Source: Chrysaora quinquecirrha (taxonomy: Eukaryota; Cnidaria; Scyphozoa; Semaeostomeae; Pelagiidae). From it: 64,000 nt of DNA. The notes beneath the pieces are model-generated. The model had not been told where the DNA came from. It did not search any database and saw nothing but the letters and a program-made list of their open reading frames with translations. The position numbers and the translations under genes are program-made. The stretch lies in contig JACTAT010000022.1 in the NCBI GenBank assembly GCA_014526335.1, forward strand, positions 167,823 to 231,822. Reading direction: 5' to 3'. Positions within the stretch are counted from its first letter, which is position 1, and each line of letters opens with the position of its first letter. Positions 31,212-42,000 of the stretch are shown here, piece after piece.

Positions 31212-31711
31212 NNNNNNNNNNNNNNNNNNNNNNNNNNNNNNNNNNNNNNNNNNNNNNNNNNNNNNNNNNNNNNNNNNNNNNNNNNNNNNNNNNNNNNNNN
31301 NNNNNNNNNNNNNNNNNNNNNNNNNNNNNNNNNNNNNNNNNNNNNNNNNNNNNNNNNNNNNNNNNNNNNNNNNNNNNNNNNNNNNNNNNNNNNNNNNNNN
31401 NNNNNNNNNNNNNNNNNNNNNNNNNNNNNNNNNNNNNNNNNNNNNNNNNNNNNNNNNNNNNNNNNNNNNNNNNNNNNNNNNNNNNNNNNNNNNNNNNNNN
31501 NNNNNNNNNNNNNNNNNNNNNNNNNNNNNNNNNNNNNNNNNNNNNNNNNNNNNNNNNNNNNNNNNNNNNNNNNNNNNNNNNNNNNNNNNNNNNNNNNNNN
31601 NNNNNNNNNNNNNNNNNNNNNNNNNNNNNNNNNNNNNNNNNNNNNNNNNNNNNNNNNNNNNNNNNNNNNNNNNNNNNNNNNNNNNNNNNNNNNNNNNNNN
31701 NNNNNNNNNNN
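31212..31711. other. Assembly gap, exactly 500 N
   Basis: A run of exactly 500 N, the placeholder size used when the true gap length is unknown. It follows two near-identical Kazal exons and precedes the gene at 32290 that lacks its first exons. Confidence 0.95.
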
Positions 31712-31819
31712 TAAGAAAAGGAAAAGACAATGTAGAACTTTAGAACTGTCCGAAGTGTATTTTCGGATTCTTAATTTTTTCAGGAGTGCTTTGACATCCA
31801 AGTCTGCACCTCCCCATAT

Positions 31820-32192
31820 ACTCTTTTATCATAAGAAACTCGTTTATAAAAAAACCCAGTACTGAGATCAATATTGGTAAAGAAACTTTCAGTACTTGAC
31901 CAAAATGATAAGAAACTCGCAGGTCTCAACTGTCTTTAGTATTAGAAAAATAGCACCGAGAAACGAACTTTTGTTACTCGTTTTAAGTGTCTATTTTTAC
32001 TAAAAAACAGCTCATGCAAACGTGAATTGTATTGCTTCCTCTATTTGTAAAATGCAAGTGTCTATCGGTTTTGGCGCTAAAAAAAATTTTATCCCTAAGA
32101 CACTGCTAAGAAACTTCCAGTACAAAAATTCTTAAAAAAATTAAGAAACTTTGGGCACTGAAAAAATCTTAGTTTCATATATAAAAGGAGTG
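31820..32192. mobile_element. MITE family D, copy 2
   Basis: Left end ACTCTTTTATCATAAGAAAC and right end TTTCATATATAAAAGGAGTG are roughly inverted. Shares its core with 12708-12990. Noncoding; in the 5' intron of the following gene. Confidence 0.55.
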
Positions 32193-32289
32193 TCAGTAAA
32201 ACCGAGGTACCGCCCCTGGGGGAATTAGGAGTTTTGAACCTTTGTCTCGACAAGTTTGTAAAGTGAGATAACTTTCCGTTCAATTTTAG

Positions 32290-32524
32290 CTTGGAGAAAA
32301 GTCGACAAGTCCATGGTTTCCCACTCACACGGCTCGGGTGTGTCCTACACCTTGACTGGTGACGCAGCTGGAGGATTGAAAATCGATGCAACAGTCACGG
32401 ACCACGGTTGCGGAAAAGGGCCTGGTTCCTACTTAGTCGTTCACATCAAAGGAGACTGGAAACAAATCATGTACACGCAAGTATTCAAAGGATCAGCCAG
32501 CTGTTGGGGCATATTTGGAAACAA
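32290..32524 (+). CDS. Paralogue A, exon 3
   Basis: Acceptor CAATTTTAG, donor AACAA|GTAAGA; 235 bases, phase 1 to 2, the same size and phases as the B exon at 41673-41907. Encodes the glycine-rich 'VSYTLTGDAAGGLKI' segment, DHGCGKGPGS and 'HIKGDWKQIMYTQVF'. Confidence 0.75.
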
Positions 32525-35251
32525 GTAAGAATTGACCGTCTTGATTCAATTTCTACATTATGGTTGTTTGGAAAAGAGTATCGTTGACGGGGGTTGTCGA
32601 GTAGAGAGATAGAAATCATTGTTAACTTGCACTGTTTACCTAAGATTCTACACGCTTTTTTTATAAGGAACCACTTTATAAGGAACCTACATGTAGAAGG
32701 CCCGAAAATTTAAAGAACTTATACTACTATAAAGAGAAAATCGTTAAGAAACTTTTGAATGTTGAATACTTTTATAATTGCAAATAATCAAGAATTAGAA
32801 AGCCGGTTCCATTCATTTGCAGTGGAAAATCACATAAATTGTACGCCAGCATGTATCCAATGTTTCCTTGAGTAGTCTCGAACTTTGCTCGCATGTAATG
32901 TCTCTCTTTTATTGTTAAGACCACTGTATGTGCAGTTAAAATTAAGGAACTATTAAGGAACTTTTGGAACTACAATTGCCTCAAAAGAGGCCTAAAAATA
33001 AGGAACTTTAAGAACTAGGCCTTGAGGTAAGTTCCTTATAAAAAAAAGCGTGTATTGGCTATCTCATTCGATCTCATTCGTTGTTCGGCTATATCCTGCC
33101 AGCTGATTGGTGCTTCGCATTTATCTGTCGCACGTTTCAGTCTACATTTGGGTATACTGTATTCCCAGCAGCCCTGAAGTTTAACTCTTGTCCAAATCTT
33201 GAACAATAAAGGGCATGGCCAAATGATCAAATGTGGCTCATCAAACATCTGAAACGTGCTCTTCAACCAATATTTTTTACCGTATGGTCACAGGCCACAT
33301 CTTAAGGCCCTGGCCAAACGATCAAACATTGTTGGTCAAACATTTGCGATTTGCTTGTCAAGCAAAATGTTTGACCGTTTGGCCACGTCCAAAACCATTG
33401 CTCGTCCAACAGTTTTTGCTCGCGTCAAGCAAAAAATGTTTTTGAACTTTTTCAAAAACATCACGCTACAAATTTTGCTTACTTTTGCTTGTCAAGCAAT
33501 TTTTGATCGTTTGGCCGCCTTTCCAACATTGCTTGTCAAACATTTCTTTTGTTATTGTCAAACTTACACAGAAACAAGGCGCTCGTGCTTGCGCATTAAC
33601 AATGACTTCGTTGCTCCAAAATGTTGGACAGCAATGTTTTTGATGTGGCCAAACGGTCAAACATTTGTTGTAAAGCAAATTTAAAATGTTTGACCAACAA
33701 TGCTTGATCATTTGGCCAGGGCCTTGCGACGTGGCAAAACGGTCAAACATTGCTTGTAAAGCAGATCTCAAATGTTTGACTGCAATGTTTGATGGTTGAT
33801 TTGGCCAAGGCCTAAGTGCTGCGTATCTGCGTATCGTTTGGCTTTGGTATTAATTCCTTACAGTATGTTATCAAGGGCCAAAAATATGGAATTCTCTTCC
33901 TGATAAAATCAGAACGGCAAGAAACACTAAGCAGTTTAAAAATTTAATCAAAACCTTGTGCATCTCTGAGACACAAACCGTGCACTTCCCAAACTTCCCC
34001 GATTTTTTTTATCTGTGTTAATGTATTTTGTGTTTTCTAGAAGATACGTTGGTTCAGCTTTCGATGCCGGTTTGGAGGTTTTTAACCCGACTTTTGGTGA
34101 CATAATTTTTGGACAGAAAAAAATGGGTTCCAGTGCAGGTATGAAGAAGTTTAGATAATTAATGCTGCAGGATCTTTACTGCTTTCAAAATCAGAGAATC
34201 AAAACTTGGCATGTTTGTAATGTTGGCATGTTTGTAATTATACAGTTGCAGGTTTATCATACTTCAAATCAATGCGCGTTTTCACCGTTTTACCTCCCTG
34301 CTGCCAACCTTGTAGCGCGTACTGCAGACTAACCGTTCCACATTGCTGACTGTTATTGCAAAAATAAAACCCAAAACGCATTCAGAGATCATTTGGCTTA
34401 AAAACTTTCAAATGAAAACCACAAGCTGTAGATTTCTCAAGTTCAGACGAGATTTTTTTCAAAGAGATGTCAATTTCATGCAAGTTGTCGATTTCATCGA
34501 AAATGGGATGGGCAGAGATATGCATTGCGAGATACAAACCAGCTGCATTGTAGTATTTGCAGCTCTCAATGTGGCATGTAGCGAAATAGGCCGACCATTA
34601 AGGCCTGGCTAAACTAGGTGACATGTCGCGGGCGACATTGTGGCGAGTGACATGTCCCCTCGATGTCTCCCAGTTTAACCACCTCGGAAACTTTGTAGCG
34701 CGCGACACAATATGTAGCAAGAGACACGCAAATTATGTTTCTGGGAGACAACAGAAACATTGCTTGTCTCCGCGACATGCAAATGACTCGGAGGCATGTT
34801 GCTCGATCGTCACTCGCATGTTTCGCCACCCTGGAAGACACGCCGAATACAGTGTCGCGCGCGACATGTCTCCTAGTTTAGCCATAGCTTTAGAAGCTGT
34901 TTCCGAAAGAGTGGGAGGAATGTAGTAAGTCTAGCCGAAAGTCACACGTGGGCCAGTTAGGGCCAGTTGTTTCTTCTATGAAACGTTTAATATCAGAACA
35001 AATCCAGTAACTCACCTGCTGATCTTTTGAAATAATGTTTTCTTTATCCTCAAGATGATGTCTTCGCTGGAAAAACTAAGGTATGCGACAACGAGAAGAC
35101 CAACTTTTGGCACCAGGTAAATGGCAGTGGCGAAAGACAAGCAACTGTGATGCTAAGAAGGAAGAGTGGCGCAAAGCATTCTGGGATACAAACAGATACG
35201 TCATGTGGTACTCCGCAATACGTCATCAAAGACATCTTTGTTTTGGAGTGA
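32290..35251 (+). CDS. Secreted protein of unknown family, paralogue A (3' three exons)
   Basis: Exons 32290-32524, 34041-34138 (or from 34044) and 35055-35251 join in frame (phases 1, 2, 1) and end in TGA. They align exon for exon with paralogue B at 41673-43355 with about 80% identity. The signal-peptide exon and exon 2 seen in B are not visible here and probably lie in the gap at 31212-31711. The product starts (in view) AWRKVDKSMVSHSHGSG and contains 'VVHIKGDWKQIMYTQVF', SCWGIFG, 'GLEVFNPTFGDIIFGQKK' and a C-terminal 'TSCGTPQYVIKDIFVLE'. No domain is recognised. An alternative is that these are the last exons of the upstream mosaic gene, since the entry phase is also 1. Confidence 0.7.
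32649..33054. mobile_element. MITE family A, copy 5, in paralogue A intron
   Basis: Complete copy: TACACGC, T tract, ATAAGGAACC to GGTTCCTTATA-like end and GCGTGTA. Absent from the matching intron of paralogue B, so it inserted after the gene duplication. Confidence 0.75.
33299..33815. mobile_element. Family H palindromic element, fullest copy
   Basis: Left end TTAAGGCCCTGGCCAAACGA and right end ...TTTGGCCAAGGCCTAA enclose many inverted and direct 'TCAAACATTG', 'TTGTCAAGCAA' words. Noncoding. The TTAA at the left end and related TTAA at 55443 suggest TTAA target preference, as in family I. Confidence 0.6.
34041..34138 (+). CDS. Paralogue A, exon 4
   Basis: Acceptor reads TTTTCTAGAAG|ATACG, a tandem NAGNAG acceptor: use of the first AG adds one codon (R). 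Donor GCAG|GTATGA. Phase 2 to 1. Encodes 'YVGSAFDAGLEVFNPTFG' and DIIFGQKKMGSS, close to the B exon at 42460-42560. Confidence 0.75.
34598..34892. mobile_element. TTAA-edged MITE family I, copy 2
   Basis: Starts TTAAGGCCTGGCTAAACTAG, ends CTAGTTTAGCCATAGCTTTA. Interior words 'GCGCGACA', 'GGGAGACAACAGAAACATTG' match 1177-1456. In the last intron of paralogue A. Confidence 0.65.
35055..35251 (+). CDS. Paralogue A, exon 5 (terminal)
   Basis: Acceptor TATCCTCAAG, phase 1, TGA at 35249-35251; 197 bases like the B exon. Encodes 'DVFAGKTKVCDNEKTNFWHQ', VNGSGERQATVML and 'TSCGTPQYVIKDIFVLE'. Two cysteines are shared with B. Confidence 0.8.
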
Positions 35252-35465
35252 TTTACGTTACGAACAGAAAAGTTTCTATGATTATTGTTGGTTCATTTCC
35301 TTTATATTTTTTTAAATATTTTAAAACATTTTGAAACATATTTTGGAACAGTTGCCTAATAATGCTTTTCATACTTTTTAAAGATAATAACAGTTTTGTT
35401 TAAAAGTCTGCCTTTTTGTCTTCAAACACTTCTTACATTCATCATGTTGGAATGTTTGAATACGG

Positions 35466-36003
35466 TAATGAAGGATGCTACTGAATAAGGTATAAAAATG
35501 AAGATCCTACTGAATAAGGTATGAAATGAAGATGCCACTGAATAAGGTATAAAAATGAAGATCCTACTGAATAAGGTATGAAATGAAGATGCCACTGAAT
35601 AAGGTATGAAATGAAGATGCTACTGAATAAGGTATAAAAATGAAGATGCCACTGAATAAGGTAAGAAATGAAGATGCCACTGAATAAGGTATGAAATGAA
35701 GATGCTACTGAATAAGGTATAAAAATGAAGATCCTACTGAATAAGGTATGAAATGAAGATGCCACTGAATAAGGTATAAAAATGAAGATCCAACTGAATA
35801 AGGTATGAAATGAAGATGCCACTGAATAAGGTATGAAATGAAGATGCTACTGAATAAGGTATAAAAATGAAGATGCCACTGAATAAGGTATGAAATGAAG
35901 ATGCCACTGAATAAGGTATGAAATGAAGATGCCACTGAATAAGGTATGAAATGATGATGCTAAATGAAATGACGATGCTACTGAATAAGGTACGAAATGA
36001 CGA
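35466..36003. repeat. 28-bp minisatellite downstream of paralogue A
   Basis: About 18 copies of a unit like TGAAATGAAGATGCTACTGA plus ATAAGGTA (28 bp; some 27-29). Starts about 215 bp after the stop codon. The same unit, more degenerate, follows paralogue B at 43744-44110. The minus-strand frames over it are repeat artefacts. Confidence 0.85.
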
Positions 36004-36229
36004 TGACTTTGTTAGCTACTTAGTTACTTAGCAGTGGTGTACAGCTGGAAAAAAAACTTGGGGGCTCTATTCAGGAAAGAATGAACGCAAATTTTAATGA
36101 TAGAATGATGTGCACCCCCCAAAGGGGTCTAGGGGCATTGCCCCTGGAAAATTTTTCAAAATACCATCTCCAAATTGGTTTAGAATGGCTTTTTTTCAAA
36201 TGAATTACGGACCTCTACTTTATCCAGAT

Positions 36230-36423
36230 TTTGATTATACGTTAATTGTTAGTCTTTTACTTATTTACTTAGTCAGTAATTAGTTAGTTCGTAAAGGTTA
36301 GTTAATAAGTTAGTTTATGACTTATTTATTTAGTTATTTAGTAAGTTAGTTAGGCTACTTAGTTAAGTTAGGTTAGTAAGTTATGGCTAGTTAGTAAGTG
36401 AGTTAGTTAGCTAGTTAGTTAGC

Positions 36424-36458
<35 letters not shown>

Positions 36459-36760
36459 CTACACATTTTTTCAATACGCAACTGGACTTTGGTCCAGCCC
36501 TCAAGAGTTACTTAACATATTTAGTATTTCAGCCCCGGCAGAATGACTGGTATCCCGTAAAACCTCTTATTTTGGCTCTTTTCTGGCTTTTCAATGTAAT
36601 TGATAAGTTTGCATTTATGTACTGTATAAAGAAAGCTATTTCACCAAAAATTTTACCATAATCTCCGCCCTAGTTGCTTCTTGACCAGTTACTTATTAAA
36701 AAAAGTGTAGTTAGTTATTTAGTTAGTTATTTAGCTAGTTAGGTTAGACCGTTAGACAGA
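36230..36760. repeat. (TTAG)n tract split by a MITE
   Basis: Degenerate then near-perfect TTAG repeats from about 36310 to 36469, interrupted by the MITE at 36470-36709, and resuming as TTAGTTATTTAGTTAG to about 36745. Confidence 0.8.
36470..36709. mobile_element. MITE family E, copy 4
   Basis: TACACA, T tract, CAATACGCAACTGGAC to TTATTAAAAAAAGTGTA. Core matches 2700-2920 in the same orientation. It sits inside the TTAG repeat, which supplies TA target sites. Confidence 0.7.
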
Positions 36761-36799
36761 CAGATAACCGGGAATTACCTGGATATCATGCATGATCTT

Positions 36800-37003
36800 G
36801 CAGTGCGGGGATTGAGAAATCGCAAGGGAATGCTTGAGAACTAATTACTACCTCCACAAATGTGAAATCAGTATGTTGGAAAACTAACCCTAAATATTTC
36901 TAAAGTTTCTTAACTCCTTCCTCGTAGTTCTAAAAGTTTCTTAACTTTTGGGTGTCTAGTTCTAGGTTTCTTATAAACCGGTTTCTTATAAAAAAAACGT
37001 GTA
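36800..37003. mobile_element. MITE family B, copy 2 (half)
   Basis: Right half only: 'GGAATGCTTGAGAACTAATT', internal AAAGTTTCTTAACTCC words and the end CTTATA, A tract, CGTGTA. The left half is missing. Confidence 0.6.
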
Positions 37004-37059
37004 TTTACAACCATAAAAAAGTAAAAACAAGGAATTGAATTTACGCACACAGTAAGGTT

Positions 37060-37430
37060 CGAAAGTAAAGAAGGCCAGAAAAATTAAAGAACTTGTACTA
37101 CTAAAGAGAAAGTCAATAAGGAACTTTTCAATGTTGAATGCTTTTATCACTACTAACAATCAAGAAATAGAAAGCCAGGTCCATTCATTTGCAGTCGAAA
37201 TTCGAAAATCACTTAAATTTTATGTTACGCACTGATCATATGTTTACTTGAGTAGTCTTGAGCTTTGCTTACATGCAAGTGTCTCTGTATAGTAGTCATG
37301 ACACTGTATGTGCTGTTAAAATAAAGGAACTATTAAGGAACTTTTGGAGCTACAATTGCCTCAAAAGGGGTCCAAAAATAAGGAACTTTAAGAACTAGGC
37401 CTTGATGTAGGTTCCTTATAGATAAAAAAG
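37060..37430. mobile_element. MITE family A, copy 6 (degraded)
   Basis: Core words 'GAACTTGTACTACTAAAGAG', 'CATTCATTTGCAGTCGAAA' and 'GAACTAGGCCTTGATGTAGG' match family A; both termini are eroded. Confidence 0.6.
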
Positions 37431-37545
37431 CATTGCAAACGTTTCTTAGAGATCCACCGTAAGGGTAAGTTTCTTATAAAAAGTTCCTTTTTAAGATTCC
37501 TTTTTTCAGAGAATTCTAAATACCATATATAAAAGTTGTTGATAT

Positions 37546-37975
37546 ACATGTTTTTTTATATACACAAGAGACCTTGCTCGGGACCTAGTACTAAAAGTTT
37601 CTCAATTTTCGGCCCAGTTTTTTCTAAAGTTTCTTACAATTTCTTAATTTAATTTAATTAAATTGCAGTTAAAACGATAGAAAACGTGAATATAGTAAAA
37701 ATCGTTAATATTATTGTATTACAAAGAAAAATTGTCAATTTGAGTTAAAATCTAAAGTAATAATGTGTCCAATCGGCACGAAAATGCTTGAGAAATAATT
37801 ACTACCTCCAATCCACGATATGTGAAATCAGTATGCTGGAAAACTGATACAAAAATTTCTAAAGTTTCTTAACTCCTTCCTCTTAGTTCTAAAAGTTTCT
37901 TAATTTTTGGGTGCCTCGTAACACTAGTACTTGGTTTCTTGTAAACTGGTTTCTTAAAAAAAGCGTGTGTATATC
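37546..37975. mobile_element. MITE family B, copy 3
   Basis: From TACATGTTTTTTTATATACA to ...GTTTCTTAAAAAAAGCGTGT with family B internal words (AAAGTTTCTTAACTCCTTCC). More diverged than copy 1. Confidence 0.55.
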
Positions 37976-38057
37976 TGTTTGTACATATCCTTCTTCTGAA
38001 CTTATTATCATTCCGGAACATAGCACCTGGACTAATTTGTTTTCACTTCTCTTTAAG

Positions 38058-38208
38058 TCATGATCGGTGGAAGCCGATTCCAAGAGTTACAGTATTTGGA
38101 AACCTTGACAATGCAGATGAAGACCATATAAAGCGAGTTGCACTTGACGAAATAAAAGAAACCCTTGGTATAGCGAAGAAACCCTTGAAGTGCTTAGTTT
38201 CTATTTAA
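38058..38208 (+). CDS. Orphan terminal exon, unknown gene
   Basis: Acceptor TTCTCTTTAAG at 38047-38057; phase 2 entry, then 49 codons to TAA at 38206-38208. The translation starts HDRWKPIPRVTVFGNLDNAD and ends PLKCLVSI; it is hydrophilic and mixed, unlike repeat-derived frames here. It has no ATG and no visible upstream exon: 35.3-38.05 kb is repeats. It could be the last exon of a gene whose other exons are out of sight or lost, or a fragment copied by a transposon. Family not recognised. Confidence 0.4.
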
Positions 38209-38252
38209 AAAGACTGTATCCCTCAGTACAAAGTTGGACACCCGATTGTCAA

Positions 38253-38502
38253 TACACTTATTTTGTTATAAGAAACTCGTTATAAGAAACCCAGATTCTC
38301 AAATGGCAAAAAATTTAAGAAACTCCAGTACTGGAAATTTCTTACGTAGGAAGCTTTTCACCTCAGACAGCGAAAGATTTTCTTTTATTTCCCGTGTTTC
38401 ATCCCTTAAAAAACTTTTTTTGTTACTCAAAGTCCGAAAATTTTAAAGAAACTTTCAGTACTGGATAAATTTTTTTAGTTTCTTATAAAATAAATACGTG
38501 TA
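38253..38502. mobile_element. MITE family C, copy 2
   Basis: TACACTTATTTTGTTATAAG to CTTATAAAATAAATACGTGTA, with internal 'AAGAAACTCCAGTACTGG' words. Noncoding. Confidence 0.65.
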
Positions 38503-38690
38503 AACAGGACACCAATATGCATTCAAATACGATCGAAAAATGGGTTTGGTTGGAACATCATTCTTGAGTGGATATTCTTCAAGAAACTCTTAAGTAGCTA
38601 TGAACTATTTTCGGTACTAAAAATCTAAAAACTTTAAGAAACTTTCAGTGCGGGGTCAATTTTTTAGTTCCTTGTAAACAAATACGTGTA
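38503..38690. mobile_element. MITE family C, copy 3 (right half)
   Basis: Directly follows copy 2. Contains 'ATTCAAATACGATCGA', seen in family C copy 1 at 12426-12440, and ends AAATACGTGTA. It may be the remainder of a copy into which copy 2 inserted. Confidence 0.55.
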
Positions 38691-38864
38691 ATACAGCCTG
38701 TTAGGTGGTACTACTGCACGTCATATGTAGTGTAGGATTACTTTAATTGCAAGGGTGCGCAAGTTGTTTACTCCTCGAAAGTAATATTGTTCTTTTGCCA
38801 AGATTAATTATAATGCTTCCATCAGTGGGGCCGTGGGGCGTGCAAGTTGCTACGTCGTTACTCT

Positions 38865-38872
38865 TATATAAG
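38865..38872 (+). promoter_or_regulatory. TATA box of paralogue B
   Basis: TATATAAG at 38865-38872. An initiator-like CTCAGTTC follows with its A at 38898, 33 bases from the box, the normal TATA-to-start spacing. The start codon at 38989 would give a 5' leader of about 91 bases. No equivalent is visible for paralogue A. Confidence 0.55.
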
Positions 38873-38988
38873 TAACAAACATTTGGCACGAAAGCTCAGT
38901 TCATACATTTTCAAGAAGAGGAAAGCACTTAAAGAAAGAAAATTCGTGATACGAAAATATACACTGGTTCATTATAAAGCAAAACAAG

Positions 38989-39059
38989 ATGTCGATGATT
39001 AAATTTTCACTTCTCATGCTTACTGCATGCATATTAGCTGCTGGAAAACCTCCTGGAGG
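38989..39059 (+). CDS. Paralogue B, exon 1: signal peptide
   Basis: ATG at 38989; MSMIKFSLLMLTACILAAGK then PPGG. Donor GGAGG|GTAAAT, phase 2. Short basic start plus a 12-residue hydrophobic core and an A-A-G end are typical of a signal peptide. An ATG two codons in (M3) is also possible. Confidence 0.75.
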
Positions 39060-42000
39060 GTAAATCAACATTTTGCTTTTTAGTGAAATGTAGTACTCGC
39101 TTTTTTTGTTAGATTCCATTTTACTCACTATGATTTACTTTTGCGTCTTTTTACTCCAATTTACTTTGTTACGTTGTTACGTTTCGTTGCATTACTTTTC
39201 TTTACTTTATATACTTCAAAATTGCGATGAATAGGGGAATCAGTATGCCCGAAAATGATTCCGCTATTCATCGCAATTTTGAAGTTTTGTACAACTCAAA
39301 GACTATTTAGTTTATATACCGTTACTTTACATAACGTTAGTTTACTTTGCTTTCATTAACTTTTCTTCACTGTACGACTCTTGATTACTTGATTGCTACT
39401 TTTATTTACACTATAAACTTTACTTTTCTTGCTTCGATCCTTTAAATTACTACAACATTTCTTGCCTTAATTCGCTTTTTTTAGCCTTTACTATGGTTTT
39501 GCTTTTCAATACACCAACTTAACTAAAATCTTAACTTTTCTTAACTTAAATTTGTTTCACTTGATTTCGATTTATTTTACTTACTTAAATATCCATCGCT
39601 TTGCTTGTCTTACTTGTCTAGAAGAGTTTATCATGGTTTGCTAGATCACTTTACCTGTCTAGGTCACTTTACTATGGTTTACGACACGTCAACTTACCTT
39701 GTCTAATTTGTAGGTAACTGATTAACTGACCTATGTTCCCAATATGTTGATTCACTTTACTTTGTCTTACTGTCTTTTCTATACGTGGACCTCGTGGGAC
39801 CTCGTACTATAAACTACGTTACTCTGTGTTACTTTCCTTTACATTGTTCGCTTATAATTATGTTCAATATTGTTCGCTAAATGCTTAGTCGTAACTCTAA
39901 TGATTTCCTCAGGAAAATGGCAACATGTCAGGGTGGTATGGAGATGGTATAGAAATACCTTGAAGTGAATAAAGTTGAGTTAATCAACAGTATCAAAGCA
40001 GCAAAACAAAGTCAGTGCAAGTCGCAAGGTAAAATTACACCCTTTTTATGTCCGAAGGACATATTAAAACGGTGTCGTGGAACGCATGTATACATAGAAA
40101 ATAGGTAGGTAGATAGGTAGATAGGCATATAGACGCTTTTTCCTGCCAAACCGCGTAACAAAAGATAAAACCACAAATGATAGGAATTAAACTTTGAAAT
40201 CGCCGTTAAGTGTTGTCGTTAGTGGGCATAATTAACAAAATGCAATTGCTTACCAAAAACATCAATTAGTATAAACTGTTAGTGTAGCGCAGTGGAATAA
40301 TGCGCTTGATTTTTGGGCTAAGGGTTGTGAGTTCGATCCACTATGCAGGAACATTCTAACATCAAGATTTTCAAAACTAAAAATTTGACACCATGATTTT
40401 CTCGCAAAAAAGCCGGCTCGGTCGAGCTTAGAAAAAAAGGTTTGACTACAATATTGCAAAATGTTGCTCGAATCTAATTTGATTTGATTTTTTGTTTTGA
40501 AATATTTTCATACAATTTGATTGGGTTGTTATTGTCAGAAGTTGCTAGAAGTCGTCTCAGGTATAAGATATTTTCGTGCTGAAGAGAGGAGGAGATTGTG
40601 GCGCAGTAGAAATTGTGGCCAAGTTAAACAGAAGAATTTTTTGCAAAACAGTTTGCGGCTTCGAGAATCATCTGAAAATGAATGACTCAAAGTTGGCAAT
40701 CAATTCTTCTAAGTGCTACTAATGATCGAATATAGTCATCTGCATAGTATGCGAATTCTTTTGATAGCTTTTGAAGGTTCTAGAATTTAATTCATCATTT
40801 GAAACGAAGATTACAGGCTTCGGTGCACTGAACGGACTCATTTGTTACATACACAGTTTAACCGATGAGTTGATGAGTTCGAATTGATTAGTACAGTATA
40901 CGTAACTACAGAATTTCGATTTTCGATTCAAAGTTTTGGGATTCTTCCAGGAAAGGTTCATCTGATCATCAATGTCATCATTCGCATTATCATCATTATG
41001 GATCACCATCATCATCATCATCATCATCATCATCACCATCACCAGTCATCGTCTTCAAAATGATCATCATTGTTTAAGAAGATGATGATCGTGTTAAAGA
41101 CGATGATGATCATGTTGAAGACGGTGATCATCATTGCCCTCTTCAACATGACCACGTATCATCATCGTCATTATCATCATCATCATTATCATCATCATCA
41201 TCATCATCGTCATAGCCATGAACATAATCATCATTCTTATCATTTTTGTCTTCTTCTTCGTCATCTTCGTCATTATTATCATCATCTTCATCGTTATTAT
41301 CATCATCATCAGCGTCCTTCGGACATTGCTACAGCGTTGCTATTTTTTATAAGAATGTTAATGGGTTCCAGAGCCTCCTCAAATAGGGTTGGGCGAAAAA
41401 AGAGAAGGAAAGGAAATAAAGGAAGGAAATTCCTTTTTTTCGAATCTTTCTTTCTCTTTTTTTCGCTTACTTTTTTATTTCTTGTTTTTGTTCGCTTACT
41501 TTTTATAAGAAAGTTTGAAATGATCCAAGTACGTGAACTTTCTGGGCTACTGTATCTCAGAAATTCAGTACTCAAACTTTCTTTACAAAAAGCAACATTT
41601 AGTAATTGAAGCAGTTACACGTGAAAGTTACACAAGTTTTCTGAAGTATGATGATTTTTCATGCAATTTTAGCTTGGAGAAAAGTGGATACGTCCATGGT
41701 TTCCAACTCACATAGCTACGGCGTGTCCTACTCCCTGATGGGAGATGGAACTGGAGGGCTGACGATCAATGCAAAAGTCACGAGCTACGGTTGCAGTAAA
41801 GGGCCTGGTTCCAATTTAGTCGTTCACATCAAAGGAGACTGGAAACAAATCATGTACACGCAAGTGTTCAACGGATCAGCCAGTTGTTGGGGGATATTTG
41901 GAAACAAGTAAGAATCGCCTGTCTTAATTTGAATTTTTACATTATGACTGTTTGGAAAGGGGTTTTGTTGACGGGGGTTTGTTGCGAAAAGAGAAAGCTA

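Noticed and set aside
31152..31801. Long frames consisting of X
   Set aside because: They run through the 500-N gap and carry no information.
35478..35935. HSFHTLFS-type repeat protein on the minus strand
   Set aside because: Periodic product of the 28-bp minisatellite; no splice or start context.
40278..40350. Functional tRNA gene
   Set aside because: A and B boxes are good but I cannot fold an acceptor stem or a matching anticodon arm; a SINE head explains it better.
41070..41609. 179-aa His-rich frame
   Set aside because: Product of the ATC repeat and a low-complexity tail inside paralogue B intron 2.
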